64,000 bases of DNA from Algoriphagus litoralis (GTDB lineage: Bacteria > Bacteroidota > Bacteroidia > Cytophagales > Cyclobacteriaceae): positions 124,001 through 188,000 of the forward strand of contig NZ_QGOL01000011.1 in NCBI RefSeq assembly GCF_003259255.1, read 5' to 3'. Below the pieces are notes generated by a model. The model searched no databases. It saw only the letters and a program-made list of their open reading frames with translations, and was not told the DNA's origin. Positions 40,495 to 49,726 of this stretch are shown here, in pieces (positions within the stretch are counted from its first letter, which is position 1; each line of letters opens with the position of its first letter). A program made the position numbers and the translations under genes.

Positions 40495-43299
40495 TCAATC
40501 TGAAGGGACATTTTTGAACTCAATCTCCAAGATACTCATCAGGACTTGATCACCCTTTGCATCGGCATTTTTAAAGATAAAATACAGATCCTGCATGCCA
40601 CTGGTAGGTTTGATTTTCACGATTGCCCGGTTGGCATTTTGTCTTCTCCACTCAATCGGATTGACTCCCTGAGGAGGTCTGAATCCTCCGCCTTCTTTTC
40701 TTCCGATCTTTTCAGACTGACCTAGTAATTCGCCCGTAGGTGAACCGAGACGGATCTCAACAGCTCCTCCGATACCTCCATTTCGTTGGTTTATGGCTGA
40801 TAAGACATCGATTTGCTGAATTCCCGTCAGGTCGATTTGCTTGAGCGCAAACTGGGAGTTGTCACCAGCCATGAAGAAATTCACACTAGGTGTGGTCAAA
40901 AGCTGTACGCCCTTACGCTCGACCGAAGCCTGAGGATTGATAAACGGGTTTTTCAAGGCCACATAGTCCAGTCCATTGAGTGAGCTGATATTTCCGGCCC
41001 CTTTATCCGCATAAGAAGCCCTGAGTAGGAAGCTGCCTTGGCCGTTTTCTCCTTCTGGCACGACTGCATTTACTTTTCCGCTTAATGGCAAGGAAGCAAT
41101 ATTGGCCTGAGTATCATCCATGGCAAGGATGTAATCCACCATTCTTCTGGCATCCGTTTCGCTCAATGAAGGGTGAGCACTCATGCCATGATCGCCCCAA
41201 ACGCCTGATCCGCCATTGATGATTTTGCCAATGAGGTATTTAGTGTTCTCTTCTGAGTTAGGGTATTTGGTAGCCACTGCCGCATAGCTTGGACCGATAG
41301 ATTTCTCCTCGTATTGATGGCAAGACTTACAGTCGCTGGCTTCGATGAGGTTTTTTCCTAGATTTAGGATAGCCGCGTTTTCGACCCCACTTTGCTTGGA
41401 CGCAATCTCAATCGGATCAAATCCTGCTGGCACGTAATCGAAGGTGACGGCAACTTCTTCCCCTTTGATTTTGCCGTCAGTCGTGCTTCCGTCTTCTTGA
41501 TCTGCTACGGAAATGGAATAATCTAATTCGTTTTCACCAAACCAGAAGCTACGATTCTTCCCGCCAAAATCAATGACAACTACTGGAGGCTCATTTCCCG
41601 CGATCACTTCCAAAGAAGCGGAGTTTTGCTCTCCTTTCGTATCGGTGACGGTCAAGTTTACCTGATAAGTACCTGCTTCGGTAAAGTTGAAACTTGGATT
41701 GGCCTCCGTCAAAGTCTGATCAAAACCAGATGCGTTGGTTATATTCCATTCATAGGCCAGTTTGCCTTGGTCATAGTCGTCATAATCATTGGTGCCTTCT
41801 GAAGAGAAATTGACAGTCAATGGGATTGCTCCTGAGGTTTTGTCTGCTTCCGCAGTGACGTTTGGTTTTCTATTGCCGGCGTTGTATTCGATTTTAATCA
41901 AGCGGGAGTTGGCGTTGCCACGGAACCATGCCGAGCCGTATTCCAAAATATAAAGTGAGCCGTCAGGGCCGAAATCCATGTCAATTGCTGAGCTGAAGGT
42001 TTCGTTTGGAAGAAATCGCTCCATGCTTTGGTAATCCCCGTTTTCATCCATCGTCACGGCAAAAATCCATCCCCTCATGAAATCTACAATCAACCATTTT
42101 CCTTCATAATAAGCGGGAAAAACGAAAGGCGCACCTTCTTTATAATCTGCTTTTCTGAAAACAGGTCCTCCGGTAGCACTCCGTCCCGAGCTTCCCAATT
42201 CAGGGAATTTCTCAGAGGTGCCGTAGGGATAGTAGATCATCGCAGGCACTACAGGTGTAGGAAGCTCCCGCAAACCGGTGTTGTTGACCGATTCATTGAC
42301 AGGGGCATTGACATCGTAAGGCGCACCATAGGAGCTATCTGCGTGATTGTGTCTGTTGTAAGGAAAATTATCTCCGATAAAGTACGGCCAGCCAAAGAAT
42401 CCCGGGCCTTTTGCCTGATTGAATTCATCGTAACCTTTGGGTCCCCAGATGGAATCTACGGAAGCATCCGGACCCACTTCTCCCCAATAGAGATAACCTG
42501 TTTTGCTATCCAATGTTGGTCTCCAAGGGTTTCTGTGGCCCATGGTATAAATTTCCGGTCGGGTTTTTTCTGTTCCCTGAGGGAAAAGGTTGCCTTCGGG
42601 AATGGTATAAGTGCCATCATCTTCCGGGTGAATTCTGAGGATTTTTCCTCGCAGATCGTTGGTGTTGCCCGGAGCACGCTGATCATCCGAATTTTCCATT
42701 CCAGGTCTTTCATCGAGATTCGAGGAGCCTTCACGTGGATTTACGGTGTTGTTTCCCACAGTCAGGAAAAGATTTCCTTCTGCATCAAAGACCATCCCGC
42801 CTCCGGTGTGACAACATTCCTGTCGCTGAGTCGGTACCTCGAGGACAATTTTCTTGGAGGATTCGATGAGTTCATTTCCTTTGAGTTCCCATCTAGCCAA
42901 CACGTGCTTTGAATCAGTCGGATCGGCATAATACATGTAGATCCAATTGTTTTTTGCATAGTCCGGGTGAGCGATCACGCCCATCAGCCCTTCCTCGGCC
43001 TCACGCACTACCCCTTCTTTGTTGGTGTATTTCGTATTGACAGGAATGGTGGCGACTAGAGTCATTTCACCCGTTTTTTCATCCAAAATCTTCACCCCGC
43101 CTTTTCGCTCTACAATGAGGATCCGGCTATCAGGCAGGAATGTCATTTCCATCGGTTCGTCCATGCCTTCAGTGAGGACGACTTTGGTGAAGCGATTATC
43201 TTCGGGTTTAATGGTGGGATCGTCCTCAGTTTTGCAGGACAAAAATCCCAAGCTCAAAAAAAGTACTGGGAGTACTTTCCATAGGAATCTGGTTAACAT
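40495..43299 (-). CDS. PQQ-type sugar dehydrogenase fused to PKD, cytochrome c and carbohydrate-binding-like domains
   Basis: 934 residues with a lipoprotein signal (FLSLGFLSC). A GSDH/sorbosone-dehydrogenase beta-propeller covers about 30-470 (KVVLTEGMDEPMEMTFLPDS; QRQECCHTGGGMVFDAEG; YTMGHRNPWRP). A PKD domain follows at about 480-570 (YEWNITNASG, VTDTKGEQNSASLEV). A class I cytochrome c sits at about 640-740 with CKSCH near 655 and GDHGMSAHP as Met ligand. A C-terminal CBM6-like domain is last. The protein likely oxidises a sugar at the cell surface and passes electrons to its own heme. Single gene; upstream is a divergent M28 peptidase. Confidence 0.9.
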   Translation of the reverse strand: MLTRFLWKVLPVLFLSLGFLSCKTEDDPTIKPEDNRFTKVVLTEGMDEPMEMTFLPDSRILIVERKGGVKILDEKTGEMTLVATIPVNTKYTNKEGVVREAEEGLMGVIAHPDYAKNNWIYMYYADPTDSKHVLARWELKGNELIESSKKIVLEVPTQRQECCHTGGGMVFDAEGNLFLTVGNNTVNPREGSSNLDERPGMENSDDQRAPGNTNDLRGKILRIHPEDDGTYTIPEGNLFPQGTEKTRPEIYTMGHRNPWRPTLDSKTGYLYWGEVGPDASVDSIWGPKGYDEFNQAKGPGFFGWPYFIGDNFPYNRHNHADSSYGAPYDVNAPVNESVNNTGLRELPTPVVPAMIYYPYGTSEKFPELGSSGRSATGGPVFRKADYKEGAPFVFPAYYEGKWLIVDFMRGWIFAVTMDENGDYQSMERFLPNETFSSAIDMDFGPDGSLYILEYGSAWFRGNANSRLIKIEYNAGNRKPNVTAEADKTSGAIPLTVNFSSEGTNDYDDYDQGKLAYEWNITNASGFDQTLTEANPSFNFTEAGTYQVNLTVTDTKGEQNSASLEVIAGNEPPVVVIDFGGKNRSFWFGENELDYSISVADQEDGSTTDGKIKGEEVAVTFDYVPAGFDPIEIASKQSGVENAAILNLGKNLIEASDCKSCHQYEEKSIGPSYAAVATKYPNSEENTKYLIGKIINGGSGVWGDHGMSAHPSLSETDARRMVDYILAMDDTQANIASLPLSGKVNAVVPEGENGQGSFLLRASYADKGAGNISSLNGLDYVALKNPFINPQASVERKGVQLLTTPSVNFFMAGDNSQFALKQIDLTGIQQIDVLSAINQRNGGIGGAVEIRLGSPTGELLGQSEKIGRKEGGGFRPPQGVNPIEWRRQNANRAIVKIKPTSGMQDLYFIFKNADAKGDQVLMSILEIEFKNVPSD

Positions 43300-43564
43300 A
43301 GGTTATTGGATTTGAGACGTTTTTTAAAAGGGTATTTTTTCTATTGTCTCAATTGTGAACAAAAGAATCTCAATTTCCAAAACTTATTTCTGATGCGGTC
43401 TGAAAATAGGATAAATGAAGCGTGGAAATGATTGATAGTTTGAGGAATACGAAGGTTTTTACATTCCTGATTTGCGAATAAGAATATTTCACTATTTCCA
43501 TTGGTCAAAAAATCATTTAAGCTAATTCTGCTTTCCTTATATTTTGATTCAAGTCTGATATCTC

Positions 43565-44926
43565 ATGAAAAAAATCCTATTTCTACTTCTGATTTTGCCA
43601 GGTTTATTACTAGCTCAAAATCACGAAACAAACATCAAACTGATTTTTGAGACCGAGCTTTCCCAAGGGCATACGTATCAAAATCTCCGGTATCTCACCA
43701 AGAAAATTGGACATCGATTGGCGGGTTCTCCGGGTGCTGCAGCTTCTGTAGAGTGGACGCGTCAATTGATGGAAAGTTACGGATTTGACACTGTGTATCT
43801 CCAACCTGTAATGGTGCCACACTGGGAGCGCGGAGGGAAGGATGTCGTCAAAATCGTCAATTCTTCAAAACATGGAACGGTGGAATTGAACGCCTTGGCT
43901 CTGGGAAATACTCAGGGTACCGGGCCCAAAGGTCTGGTGGGTGAGCTGATCGAAGTGAAAAGCATCGAGGAGCTTCGTGCCTTGGGAGAGAAAGTAAAGG
44001 GCAAAATTGTTTTTTTTAACGGCCCGATGGATCCTCGGAAAGTTGATGCTTTTCAAGCGTATGGTGGTGCAAATGCTCAGAGGAGTTCTGGGGCAGGGGA
44101 GGCTTCGAAATTAGGAGCGATCGGGACTTTGGTCCGTTCGCTCAGCCCGACAGTCAATGACATTCCCCATACCGGAAATCAACGCTACAATCCTGACTTT
44201 CCCAAAATCCCTGCAATCGCGATCAGCACCGCAGATGCTGAGCTGCTCAGCGATCTGCTGGAAGATCAGCCGGACCTGAGAGTGTACTTGGAATCGCACG
44301 GAGAGATGAAGCCAGACCAACTTTCCTACAATGTAATCGGGGAGCTTTGGGGATCAGAAAAGCCGGAAGAAATCATCGCAGTAGGAGGTCATCTTGACTC
44401 TTGGGATGTGGGAGAAGGTGCCCATGATGACGGAGCAGGCTGCATTCAGGCGATTGAAGTTTTAAGACTGTATAAGTCCATGGGCTGGAAACCGAAGCGG
44501 ACCCTTAGAGCCGTGATGTGGATGAACGAGGAAAATGGCCTGCGGGGAGGTCAGGAATATGCAAAAGTAGCCAAAGCAAAAGGTGAAAAACACATCGCTG
44601 CGATCGAATCAGATTCAGGAGGATTTTTGCCGACGGGCTTTACCTCTACAGGAACAGAGGCGCAGCGGGCCAAGCTTCAGTCTTGGGGAGATTTGCTTTT
44701 GCCCTATCAGCTATGGAATCTGGACAAGCCGGGAGGAGGCGCCGATATAGGTCCGTTGCGGGATCAGGGGCCGATTTTGATTGGGCTGAAGCCGGATTCA
44801 CAGCGGTACTTTTACCTCCATCACACCGAAGCGGATGTGTTTGAAGCCGTGGATCAGCGGGAGTTGGAACTTGGGGCTGCAGCCATGGCAGCGTTGGTTT
44901 ACCTCATTGATCAGGAAGGGATTTGA
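43565..44926 (+). CDS. M28-family metallopeptidase with PA domain
   Basis: 453 residues with a signal peptide (LLILPGLLLAQ). M28 zinc ligands are visible in VGGHLDSWDVGEGAHDDGAGC (His and Asp) and VMWMNEENGLRGG (catalytic Glu-Glu), with a later His in YFYLHHTEADVFE. A PA-type insert lies before them (about 95-245). Relatives are secreted aminopeptidases or carboxypeptidase Q-like enzymes. It should act in the periplasm or outside and complete peptide degradation. Its own promoter must be in the 265-base divergent gap to the PQQ-type gene, where TTGAGAC at 43312 and GTCTCAA at 43346 form an inverted repeat of unknown role. Confidence 0.93.
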   Translation: MKKILFLLLILPGLLLAQNHETNIKLIFETELSQGHTYQNLRYLTKKIGHRLAGSPGAAASVEWTRQLMESYGFDTVYLQPVMVPHWERGGKDVVKIVNSSKHGTVELNALALGNTQGTGPKGLVGELIEVKSIEELRALGEKVKGKIVFFNGPMDPRKVDAFQAYGGANAQRSSGAGEASKLGAIGTLVRSLSPTVNDIPHTGNQRYNPDFPKIPAIAISTADAELLSDLLEDQPDLRVYLESHGEMKPDQLSYNVIGELWGSEKPEEIIAVGGHLDSWDVGEGAHDDGAGCIQAIEVLRLYKSMGWKPKRTLRAVMWMNEENGLRGGQEYAKVAKAKGEKHIAAIESDSGGFLPTGFTSTGTEAQRAKLQSWGDLLLPYQLWNLDKPGGGADIGPLRDQGPILIGLKPDSQRYFYLHHTEADVFEAVDQRELELGAAAMAALVYLIDQEGI

Positions 44927-45010
44927 AAGCTATAGTGATCCTTTGGATTTATGAATAGGCAGTTTCATTTTCTTGTCACTAAACTATTTATTAACAGGTT
45001 GTTTTTAATT

Positions 45011-45030
45011 TTTTAGCAGTAATGCTAAAA
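45011..45030. repeat. Palindrome TTTTAGCA-gtaa-TGCTAAAA
   Basis: A perfect 8-bp inverted repeat with a 4-base loop, 60 bases before the GT2 gene. It could be a weak terminator for the M28 gene or an operator for the glycosyltransferase pair. Confidence 0.5.
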
Positions 45031-45089
45031 GAAAGGTAGTTATTGCAGCCGATTTTGAGCCTTTGAATGGCTCGCCCAATAAGAATAGA

Positions 45090-45737
45090 ATGACCAAAGT
45101 GAAGGTGAGTGTGCTGATGGCGGTGTTTGATACCCCGTTTGAATTGGTGAAAAGAGCGCTTGATTCGGTACTGAATCAGGATTTTGAGGACTTTGAGTTG
45201 TTGGTCATCGATGATGGAAGCAAGGTGGAGTTGAGCCTTCAGATGATTCAGTTTTGCGCCAGCTACCAAGAGAAAACCAGCTACATCCGTTGCAGAAATC
45301 AGGGTCAATCCCTTGCCATCAATCGGGCAGTCCACTTTGCCAAAGGGGAGTATATCACGATCATCGACGCAGACGATGAATACAAGCCCAATCACCTCAG
45401 CTCCTGCATGCATGAAATGGAGCATGCGGATCTGATTTCATCCCTTACTGAGACGGTCGTGTCCAGTAATGAGGATTACTACGTGGCCGATAAGTATGAT
45501 TTGCATAAAAATATCCACGTCGACGACTGTATACTATTTGCCACATTGTTTGGGAAAAAGGAGGTATTCAGATCCATCCACTTCGAAAATCAATATTCAG
45601 CCGATTCCCATTTTTACGAGCAAGCAGCTAAGCAATACCGGGTAAAAAAGTCCCAAAAACGAACCTATATCTACTATCGGAATATCGCCTCAAGCATCAC
45701 TGCCATGCATAAACTCAACAGGTTGGCGCTTTCCTGA
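45090..45737 (+). CDS. Family 2 glycosyltransferase
   Basis: 215 residues from the ATG at 45090; an in-frame TTG lies upstream but would add a non-homologous leader. The GT-A fold starts KVSVLMAVFDTPFELVKRALDSVL, with DDGS at about 43-46 and the DxD-like motif IDADDEYKP at about 94-102. After the nucleotide-binding half, only about 110 residues remain, which is short for GT2. It probably transfers a sugar to a lipid, glycan or protein on the cytoplasmic side. The next gene starts 5 bases after its stop, so the two act together. Confidence 0.88.
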   Translation: MTKVKVSVLMAVFDTPFELVKRALDSVLNQDFEDFELLVIDDGSKVELSLQMIQFCASYQEKTSYIRCRNQGQSLAINRAVHFAKGEYITIIDADDEYKPNHLSSCMHEMEHADLISSLTETVVSSNEDYYVADKYDLHKNIHVDDCILFATLFGKKEVFRSIHFENQYSADSHFYEQAAKQYRVKKSQKRTYIYYRNIASSITAMHKLNRLALS

Positions 45738-45742
45738 TCAGG

Positions 45743-46489
45743 ATGAAAATCTCGAAAAATTTAATCTGTGCCTCTCTTTTCACCGGAGTATTTGATGTCA
45801 ACCGAAGCGAATTACTCCCAGAGGACAATTTCCTGCTTATCGAAAAGTGGTGTCTTTCCATCCAAAAACTTGACTTGAAAGGGGTCGTTTTTCACAATAC
45901 TTTTTCCGAAAAGACAATTGCTGAAAATGAAAATAAAAACATCCAATTCATCAAAGTAGATTTCAACACCACGTTGAATGCGAACGTCTATCGGTATTTG
46001 GTGTATTTCGACTTTCTGAAAAAGCATCAATCTCAGATCGAGCAGGTATTTTTCACAGATATCTCTGATGTGGAGGTGGTGAACAATCCTTTTTCTGATC
46101 CTTTTTTCATTCGGAACCCAAGCAGCTTATTCTGTTGTGATGAGGCTGAAATTTTGGATAATCCCTGGATGAAGAATCATTGTAGACACCTTCGGGATTG
46201 GATCTCTGACTTTCACCTTTTTGAAGAAAAGTACAAAGGGAATAAACTTTTGAATTGTGGCGTGATCGGTGGCCGGACTGAAACGATGCTTTCGCTCCTT
46301 GAGGAACTCTGCTGGATCCACTCAACGATCACGATTCGTAACAAAACGTCCTTTACTTTGGATATGGGAGCATTCAATTATGTGGCCAGAACCCAATTTG
46401 CTGATCGGCTGAATCATGGCTTTCCGATCAACACGCAGTTCAAGGGCTATGAATCCGAGAGAATGGATTGTTGGTTTAGGCACAAGTAA
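45743..46489 (+). CDS. GT-A-like glycosyltransferase of unknown family
   Basis: 248 residues with no clear family. The order of elements fits a GT-A fold: a start (NLICASLFTGVFDVNR), a central strand ending in a metal motif QVFFTDISDVEVV (TDxxD) at about 97-109, then KLLNCGVIGG near 165, and SFTLDMGAFNYVA. The NCGVIGG pattern after a DxD strand is typical of GT8-like and DUF616-type transferases. It follows the GT2 gene by 5 bases, suggesting two successive sugar additions. Three cysteines near DEAEILDNPW are unusual. The gene ends 8 bases from a convergent oxidoreductase gene with no terminator between. Confidence 0.72.
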   Translation: MKISKNLICASLFTGVFDVNRSELLPEDNFLLIEKWCLSIQKLDLKGVVFHNTFSEKTIAENENKNIQFIKVDFNTTLNANVYRYLVYFDFLKKHQSQIEQVFFTDISDVEVVNNPFSDPFFIRNPSSLFCCDEAEILDNPWMKNHCRHLRDWISDFHLFEEKYKGNKLLNCGVIGGRTETMLSLLEELCWIHSTITIRNKTSFTLDMGAFNYVARTQFADRLNHGFPINTQFKGYESERMDCWFRHK

Positions 46490-46497
46490 GGTGGTCT

Positions 46498-47463
46498 TTA
46501 TCCAATTCTAAGGATGACATTGCCGATTTTTTTTCCTGAAGCAACATAGGAGAAAGCAGCTTTCGCCTCATCCAGAGAAAATGTCCGATCGTCAATCAAC
46601 GGCGTGAACTGGCCTGACAATACCAATTGCTGGACATAATTCATGCTTTCCAAAATGTTCAATGGAATCGGGAAAATGACTTTTTTATCGCCAAAAATCG
46701 GTGTGCTGAGTGCAAATGTCAGGTTCTCCCAGTTGGGTCCAAGTTCGGATGAAATGTAAATTCCCTTTGGTTTTAGTATGGGCTTGCACAAGGAAAACCG
46801 ACTCTTTCCCACAGCGTCAAAGACGAAGTCGTATGCCATCTTCTCCTGTGTAAAATCTACTTTTTCCAAAGCAATGACTCGATCAGCGCCCAATGCTTTT
46901 ACTTTGTCCACATCGATGGAATGACAAACCGCAGTTACGGTAATTCCTTTAGTTTTCAATAACTGAACGGCGGCTGAACCTATCGCGCCAGTTCCTCCAT
47001 TGACTAAGACATGATTTCCCGGTTCTAATTTTACTTTGTTCAAAAAATTATAGGCATAGTGTGCTGCTTCGGCACAGGCCACGATTTTGTGAAAATCAAT
47101 GCCATCGGGAATTTTCAGAATATTTCTTTCTGTAGAAAAGCAGACGTACTCAGCATGCGTTCCTATTCCATTGTCGCCAAATCCCCATACACGATCTCCA
47201 ACTTTGAAATCTTTCACACCATCCCCAATTTTGTCTACAACTCCTGCGAAATCGGTTCCAGTCACTGGCACTTTTGGTTTTGGAAAACCGGCAAATGCAC
47301 GCATCAGGTAGGGCTTTCCTGTCAGCACGCCGAGATCTGTTCGATTGACCGTAGTGGCCATTACATTAATTCTGATTTCATTGGGTTTTGGCTCCGGGAT
47401 TGGAATATCAAGAACTTGGACGGATTCGACAGGGCCGTAATTGTATCGGACGGAGGCTTTCAT
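46498..47463 (-). CDS. Zinc-free medium-chain dehydrogenase/reductase (quinone oxidoreductase-like)
   Basis: 321 residues from the ATG at 47463, where the protein starts MKASVRYNYGP; the open frame upstream is not protein-like. The MDR fold shows GTDFAGVVDKIGDGV, the catalytic-domain hinge, and the Rossmann loop VNGGTGAIGSAAVQLLK at about 138-154. The zinc-ligand cysteines of alcohol dehydrogenases are absent, so it should be an NADPH:quinone or enone reductase. It forms a pair with the VOC gene upstream on the same strand (about 60 bases). Confidence 0.88.
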   Translation of the reverse strand: MKASVRYNYGPVESVQVLDIPIPEPKPNEIRINVMATTVNRTDLGVLTGKPYLMRAFAGFPKPKVPVTGTDFAGVVDKIGDGVKDFKVGDRVWGFGDNGIGTHAEYVCFSTERNILKIPDGIDFHKIVACAEAAHYAYNFLNKVKLEPGNHVLVNGGTGAIGSAAVQLLKTKGITVTAVCHSIDVDKVKALGADRVIALEKVDFTQEKMAYDFVFDAVGKSRFSLCKPILKPKGIYISSELGPNWENLTFALSTPIFGDKKVIFPIPLNILESMNYVQQLVLSGQFTPLIDDRTFSLDEAKAAFSYVASGKKIGNVILRIG

Positions 47464-47521
47464 AAGGATACTTTGAGATGGGGAAAAATTAAAAATCATT
47501 CCAGCATTCTAAAAACGTAAT

Positions 47522-47893
47522 TTATCGATGCTGATCAATCAGAATGGTGTTTCCGTCAGGATCAAAAAAAAGTATACTCCCAGGTCCAGATGTTCCGGGG
47601 TTTACTTCCTGAGCGAGTTGGATTCCCTTATTCTTCAGCTGGGATTGAATGGTCCTCACGTCATCATATGAATCCAGTGTTTTGGCGCTTTGGTCCCAAC
47701 CCGGATTGAATGTCAGGATGTTTTTGTCAAACATCTGGTGAAAAAGTCCGATCAGGGTATCTTCATTTTTCATAATCAAATAATTCATCTCCTCACTTCC
47801 ACCGAATACGGTGAATCCCAAATGTTCGTAGAACTCTTTGGATACTTGCAGATTTTTAACTGAAAGACTGATGGAAAATGCACCTAATTTCAT
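47522..47893 (-). CDS. VOC family (glyoxalase-like) protein
   Basis: 123 residues with two beta-alpha-beta-beta-beta modules: FSISLSVKNLQVSKEFYEHLGF and PGTSGPGSILFFDPDGNTILIDQH. The final DPDGN-I-I pattern is typical of the VOC superfamily (glyoxalase, dioxygenase and antibiotic-resistance proteins). Metal ligands of true glyoxalase I are not all apparent. Substrate unknown. A strong terminator upstream (47984-48011) separates it from the P5C dehydrogenase gene. Confidence 0.9.
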   Translation of the reverse strand: MKLGAFSISLSVKNLQVSKEFYEHLGFTVFGGSEEMNYLIMKNEDTLIGLFHQMFDKNILTFNPGWDQSAKTLDSYDDVRTIQSQLKNKGIQLAQEVNPGTSGPGSILFFDPDGNTILIDQHR

Positions 47894-47983
47894 GTTGAGC
47901 CCGGATTTGATTCATTGAAAATAAGAATTCCATCTGTCTTTTTTGATGTTGGATCAAAAGAACTAAGGCTTATAAAAATGAAA

Positions 47984-48011
47984 AAGCCCCGATTTCTAAA
48001 AATCGGGGCTT
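47984..48011. terminator. Rho-independent terminator after P5C dehydrogenase
   Basis: AAGCCCCGATTT and AAATCGGGGCTT form a perfect 12-bp stem with loop CTAA. A-rich DNA lies on the left, giving a T run on the minus strand. Confidence 0.92.
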
Positions 48012-48019
48012 CGTATTTT

Positions 48020-49654
48020 TTAGTCATTTCCTAAAAATGGATATCGGTAATCTGTCGGTGAGACAAAAGTTTCCTTGATCGTACGTGGTGAAACCCATCG
48101 CAGCAGGTTGATCATGGAACCGGCTTTGTCGTTGGTTCCGGAAGCTCTTGCACCGCCAAACGGCTGCTGTCCGACTACTGCTCCGGTTGGCTTGTCGTTG
48201 ATGTAGAAATTGCCCGCGGCATTTCTCAGCTTTTGCGTAGCAAGTTCTACTGCGTATCGATCTTGGGAGAATACTGCTCCTGTCAAAGCATACGGAGAAG
48301 TCTGATCCACTAGCTCCAATACCGTCTCGAAATGCTCCTCGTGATAGACATAAATGGTCAAAACAGGTCCGAAAATCTCCTCGCACATCGTGGTGTACAT
48401 CGGATCTTGGGTCAGAATGACGGTCGGCTGGATAAAATATCCTTTTGACTTGTCAAAGTTTCCACCAGCGATGATTTCCACACCTGGAGCTTTCTTCGCG
48501 TCTTCGATGTACTTGGCGATTTTGTCAAATGACTTCTCATCGATTACAGCATTGATGAAGTTGCTGAAATCTTCTGTACCGCCCATCTTCATGGAAGCGA
48601 GATCCTCGAGCATGTATTTTTTGACATCTTCCCAGAGATTGGAAGGGATATAGGCGCGGGAAGCGGCAGAACATTTTTGACCTTGATATTCAAATGCACC
48701 TCGAACCAATCCTACCGCCACAGCTTTAGCATCTGCAGATTTGTGGGCCAAGACGAAATCCTTGCCGCCTGTCTCACCGACTATTCGCGGATAGGATTTG
48801 AATTTGTTGATGTTTGCTCCTATAGTTTTCCAAATGTGTTGGAATACTCCAGTGGACCCTGTGAAGTGAATTCCGGCAAAGTCGGGATGCTTGAAAATAA
48901 TGTCACCTGCAGTCGGCCCATCGACATAGATCAGGTTAATGACGCCATCAGGGACACCAGCTTCTTTGAATACTTCCATCAACACATTTGCGGAATAGAT
49001 CTGCGTATAGGCAGGCTTCCAGACCACAGTATTTCCCATCATCGCTGCAGAAGTAGGGAGATTTCCAGCGATAGCCGTAAAGTTGAATGGAGTCAAGGCA
49101 AAAACAAAGCCTTCTAATGGACGCTGTTCCAATCTGTTCCACACGCCATTTCCTGATACAGGAGGCTGCTGAGCGTAGATTTCGCACATGTACTTCACAT
49201 TGAACCGCAAGAAATCAATGAATTCACAAGCGGCATCGATTTCAGCCTGCATGGCATTTTTAGATTGCCCAAGCATGGTGGCTGCATTGATTTTTGCCCG
49301 GTAAGGGCCCGCTAACAGATCAGCTGCTTTTAGAAAAATCGCTGCTCGCTGCTCCCACGCTAAATTTTCCCAGGCCTCTTTTGCTCCCAAGGCAGCATTG
49401 ATCGCTTGAGTCACATGTGAGGCGTCCCCTTCATGGAAGTATCCTAAAATATGCTGGTGATCATGAGGAGGGGACATGGGATGAGTGTTTCCAGTTCTCA
49501 CTTCTTCACTTCCGATATACATCGGCACATCTACCTGTTTGGACCGTGCTTCTGCGAGCGCTTTTTGTAGTTCTTTTCGCTCTTGACTGCCCGGTGCATA
49601 GGCTTTTACCGGCTCGTTGACTGGAGTAGGAACATTGAAAAATCCTTTTAGCAT
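48020..49654 (-). CDS. pruA: L-glutamate gamma-semialdehyde (1-pyrroline-5-carboxylate) dehydrogenase
   Basis: 544 residues, the length of the stand-alone P5C dehydrogenase family (eukaryote-like RocA/PutA type). The aldehyde dehydrogenase core shows FTGSTGVFQ (NAD loop), general base Glu in RIVGETGGKDF and nucleophile Cys in EYQGQKCSAASRAY. The N-terminus (GFFNVPTPVNEPV) is typical of the group. The enzyme turns glutamate semialdehyde into glutamate, the second step of proline breakdown, with NAD+. It is a single gene; a proline dehydrogenase is not in the window. A -7 box lies at 49687-49694. Confidence 0.95.
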   Translation of the reverse strand: MLKGFFNVPTPVNEPVKAYAPGSQERKELQKALAEARSKQVDVPMYIGSEEVRTGNTHPMSPPHDHQHILGYFHEGDASHVTQAINAALGAKEAWENLAWEQRAAIFLKAADLLAGPYRAKINAATMLGQSKNAMQAEIDAACEFIDFLRFNVKYMCEIYAQQPPVSGNGVWNRLEQRPLEGFVFALTPFNFTAIAGNLPTSAAMMGNTVVWKPAYTQIYSANVLMEVFKEAGVPDGVINLIYVDGPTAGDIIFKHPDFAGIHFTGSTGVFQHIWKTIGANINKFKSYPRIVGETGGKDFVLAHKSADAKAVAVGLVRGAFEYQGQKCSAASRAYIPSNLWEDVKKYMLEDLASMKMGGTEDFSNFINAVIDEKSFDKIAKYIEDAKKAPGVEIIAGGNFDKSKGYFIQPTVILTQDPMYTTMCEEIFGPVLTIYVYHEEHFETVLELVDQTSPYALTGAVFSQDRYAVELATQKLRNAAGNFYINDKPTGAVVGQQPFGGARASGTNDKAGSMINLLRWVSPRTIKETFVSPTDYRYPFLGND

Positions 49655-49686
49655 AATATCTGGAGTTTATATGGTTTCTGAGCGGG

Positions 49687-49694
49687 CAAAGATA
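49687..49694 (-). promoter_or_regulatory. -7 promoter box of the P5C dehydrogenase gene
   Basis: On the minus strand TATCTTTG matches the Bacteroidota -7 consensus TAnnTTTG exactly, 32 bases before the ATG. I see no clear TTTG -33 element upstream. Confidence 0.55.
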
Positions 49695-49726
49695 ATGGAT
49701 CGGTCCCGAATGGGAAGTGATTAGAC

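Noticed and set aside
42028..42912. Plus-strand frame of 294 codons
   Set aside because: Antisense to the PQQ-type propeller domain; no start context and low-complexity composition.
43312..43352. TTGAGAC and GTCTCAA inverted repeat upstream of the PQQ-type gene
   Set aside because: Only 7 bases per arm with a 27-base gap in AT-rich DNA; too weak to call an operator.
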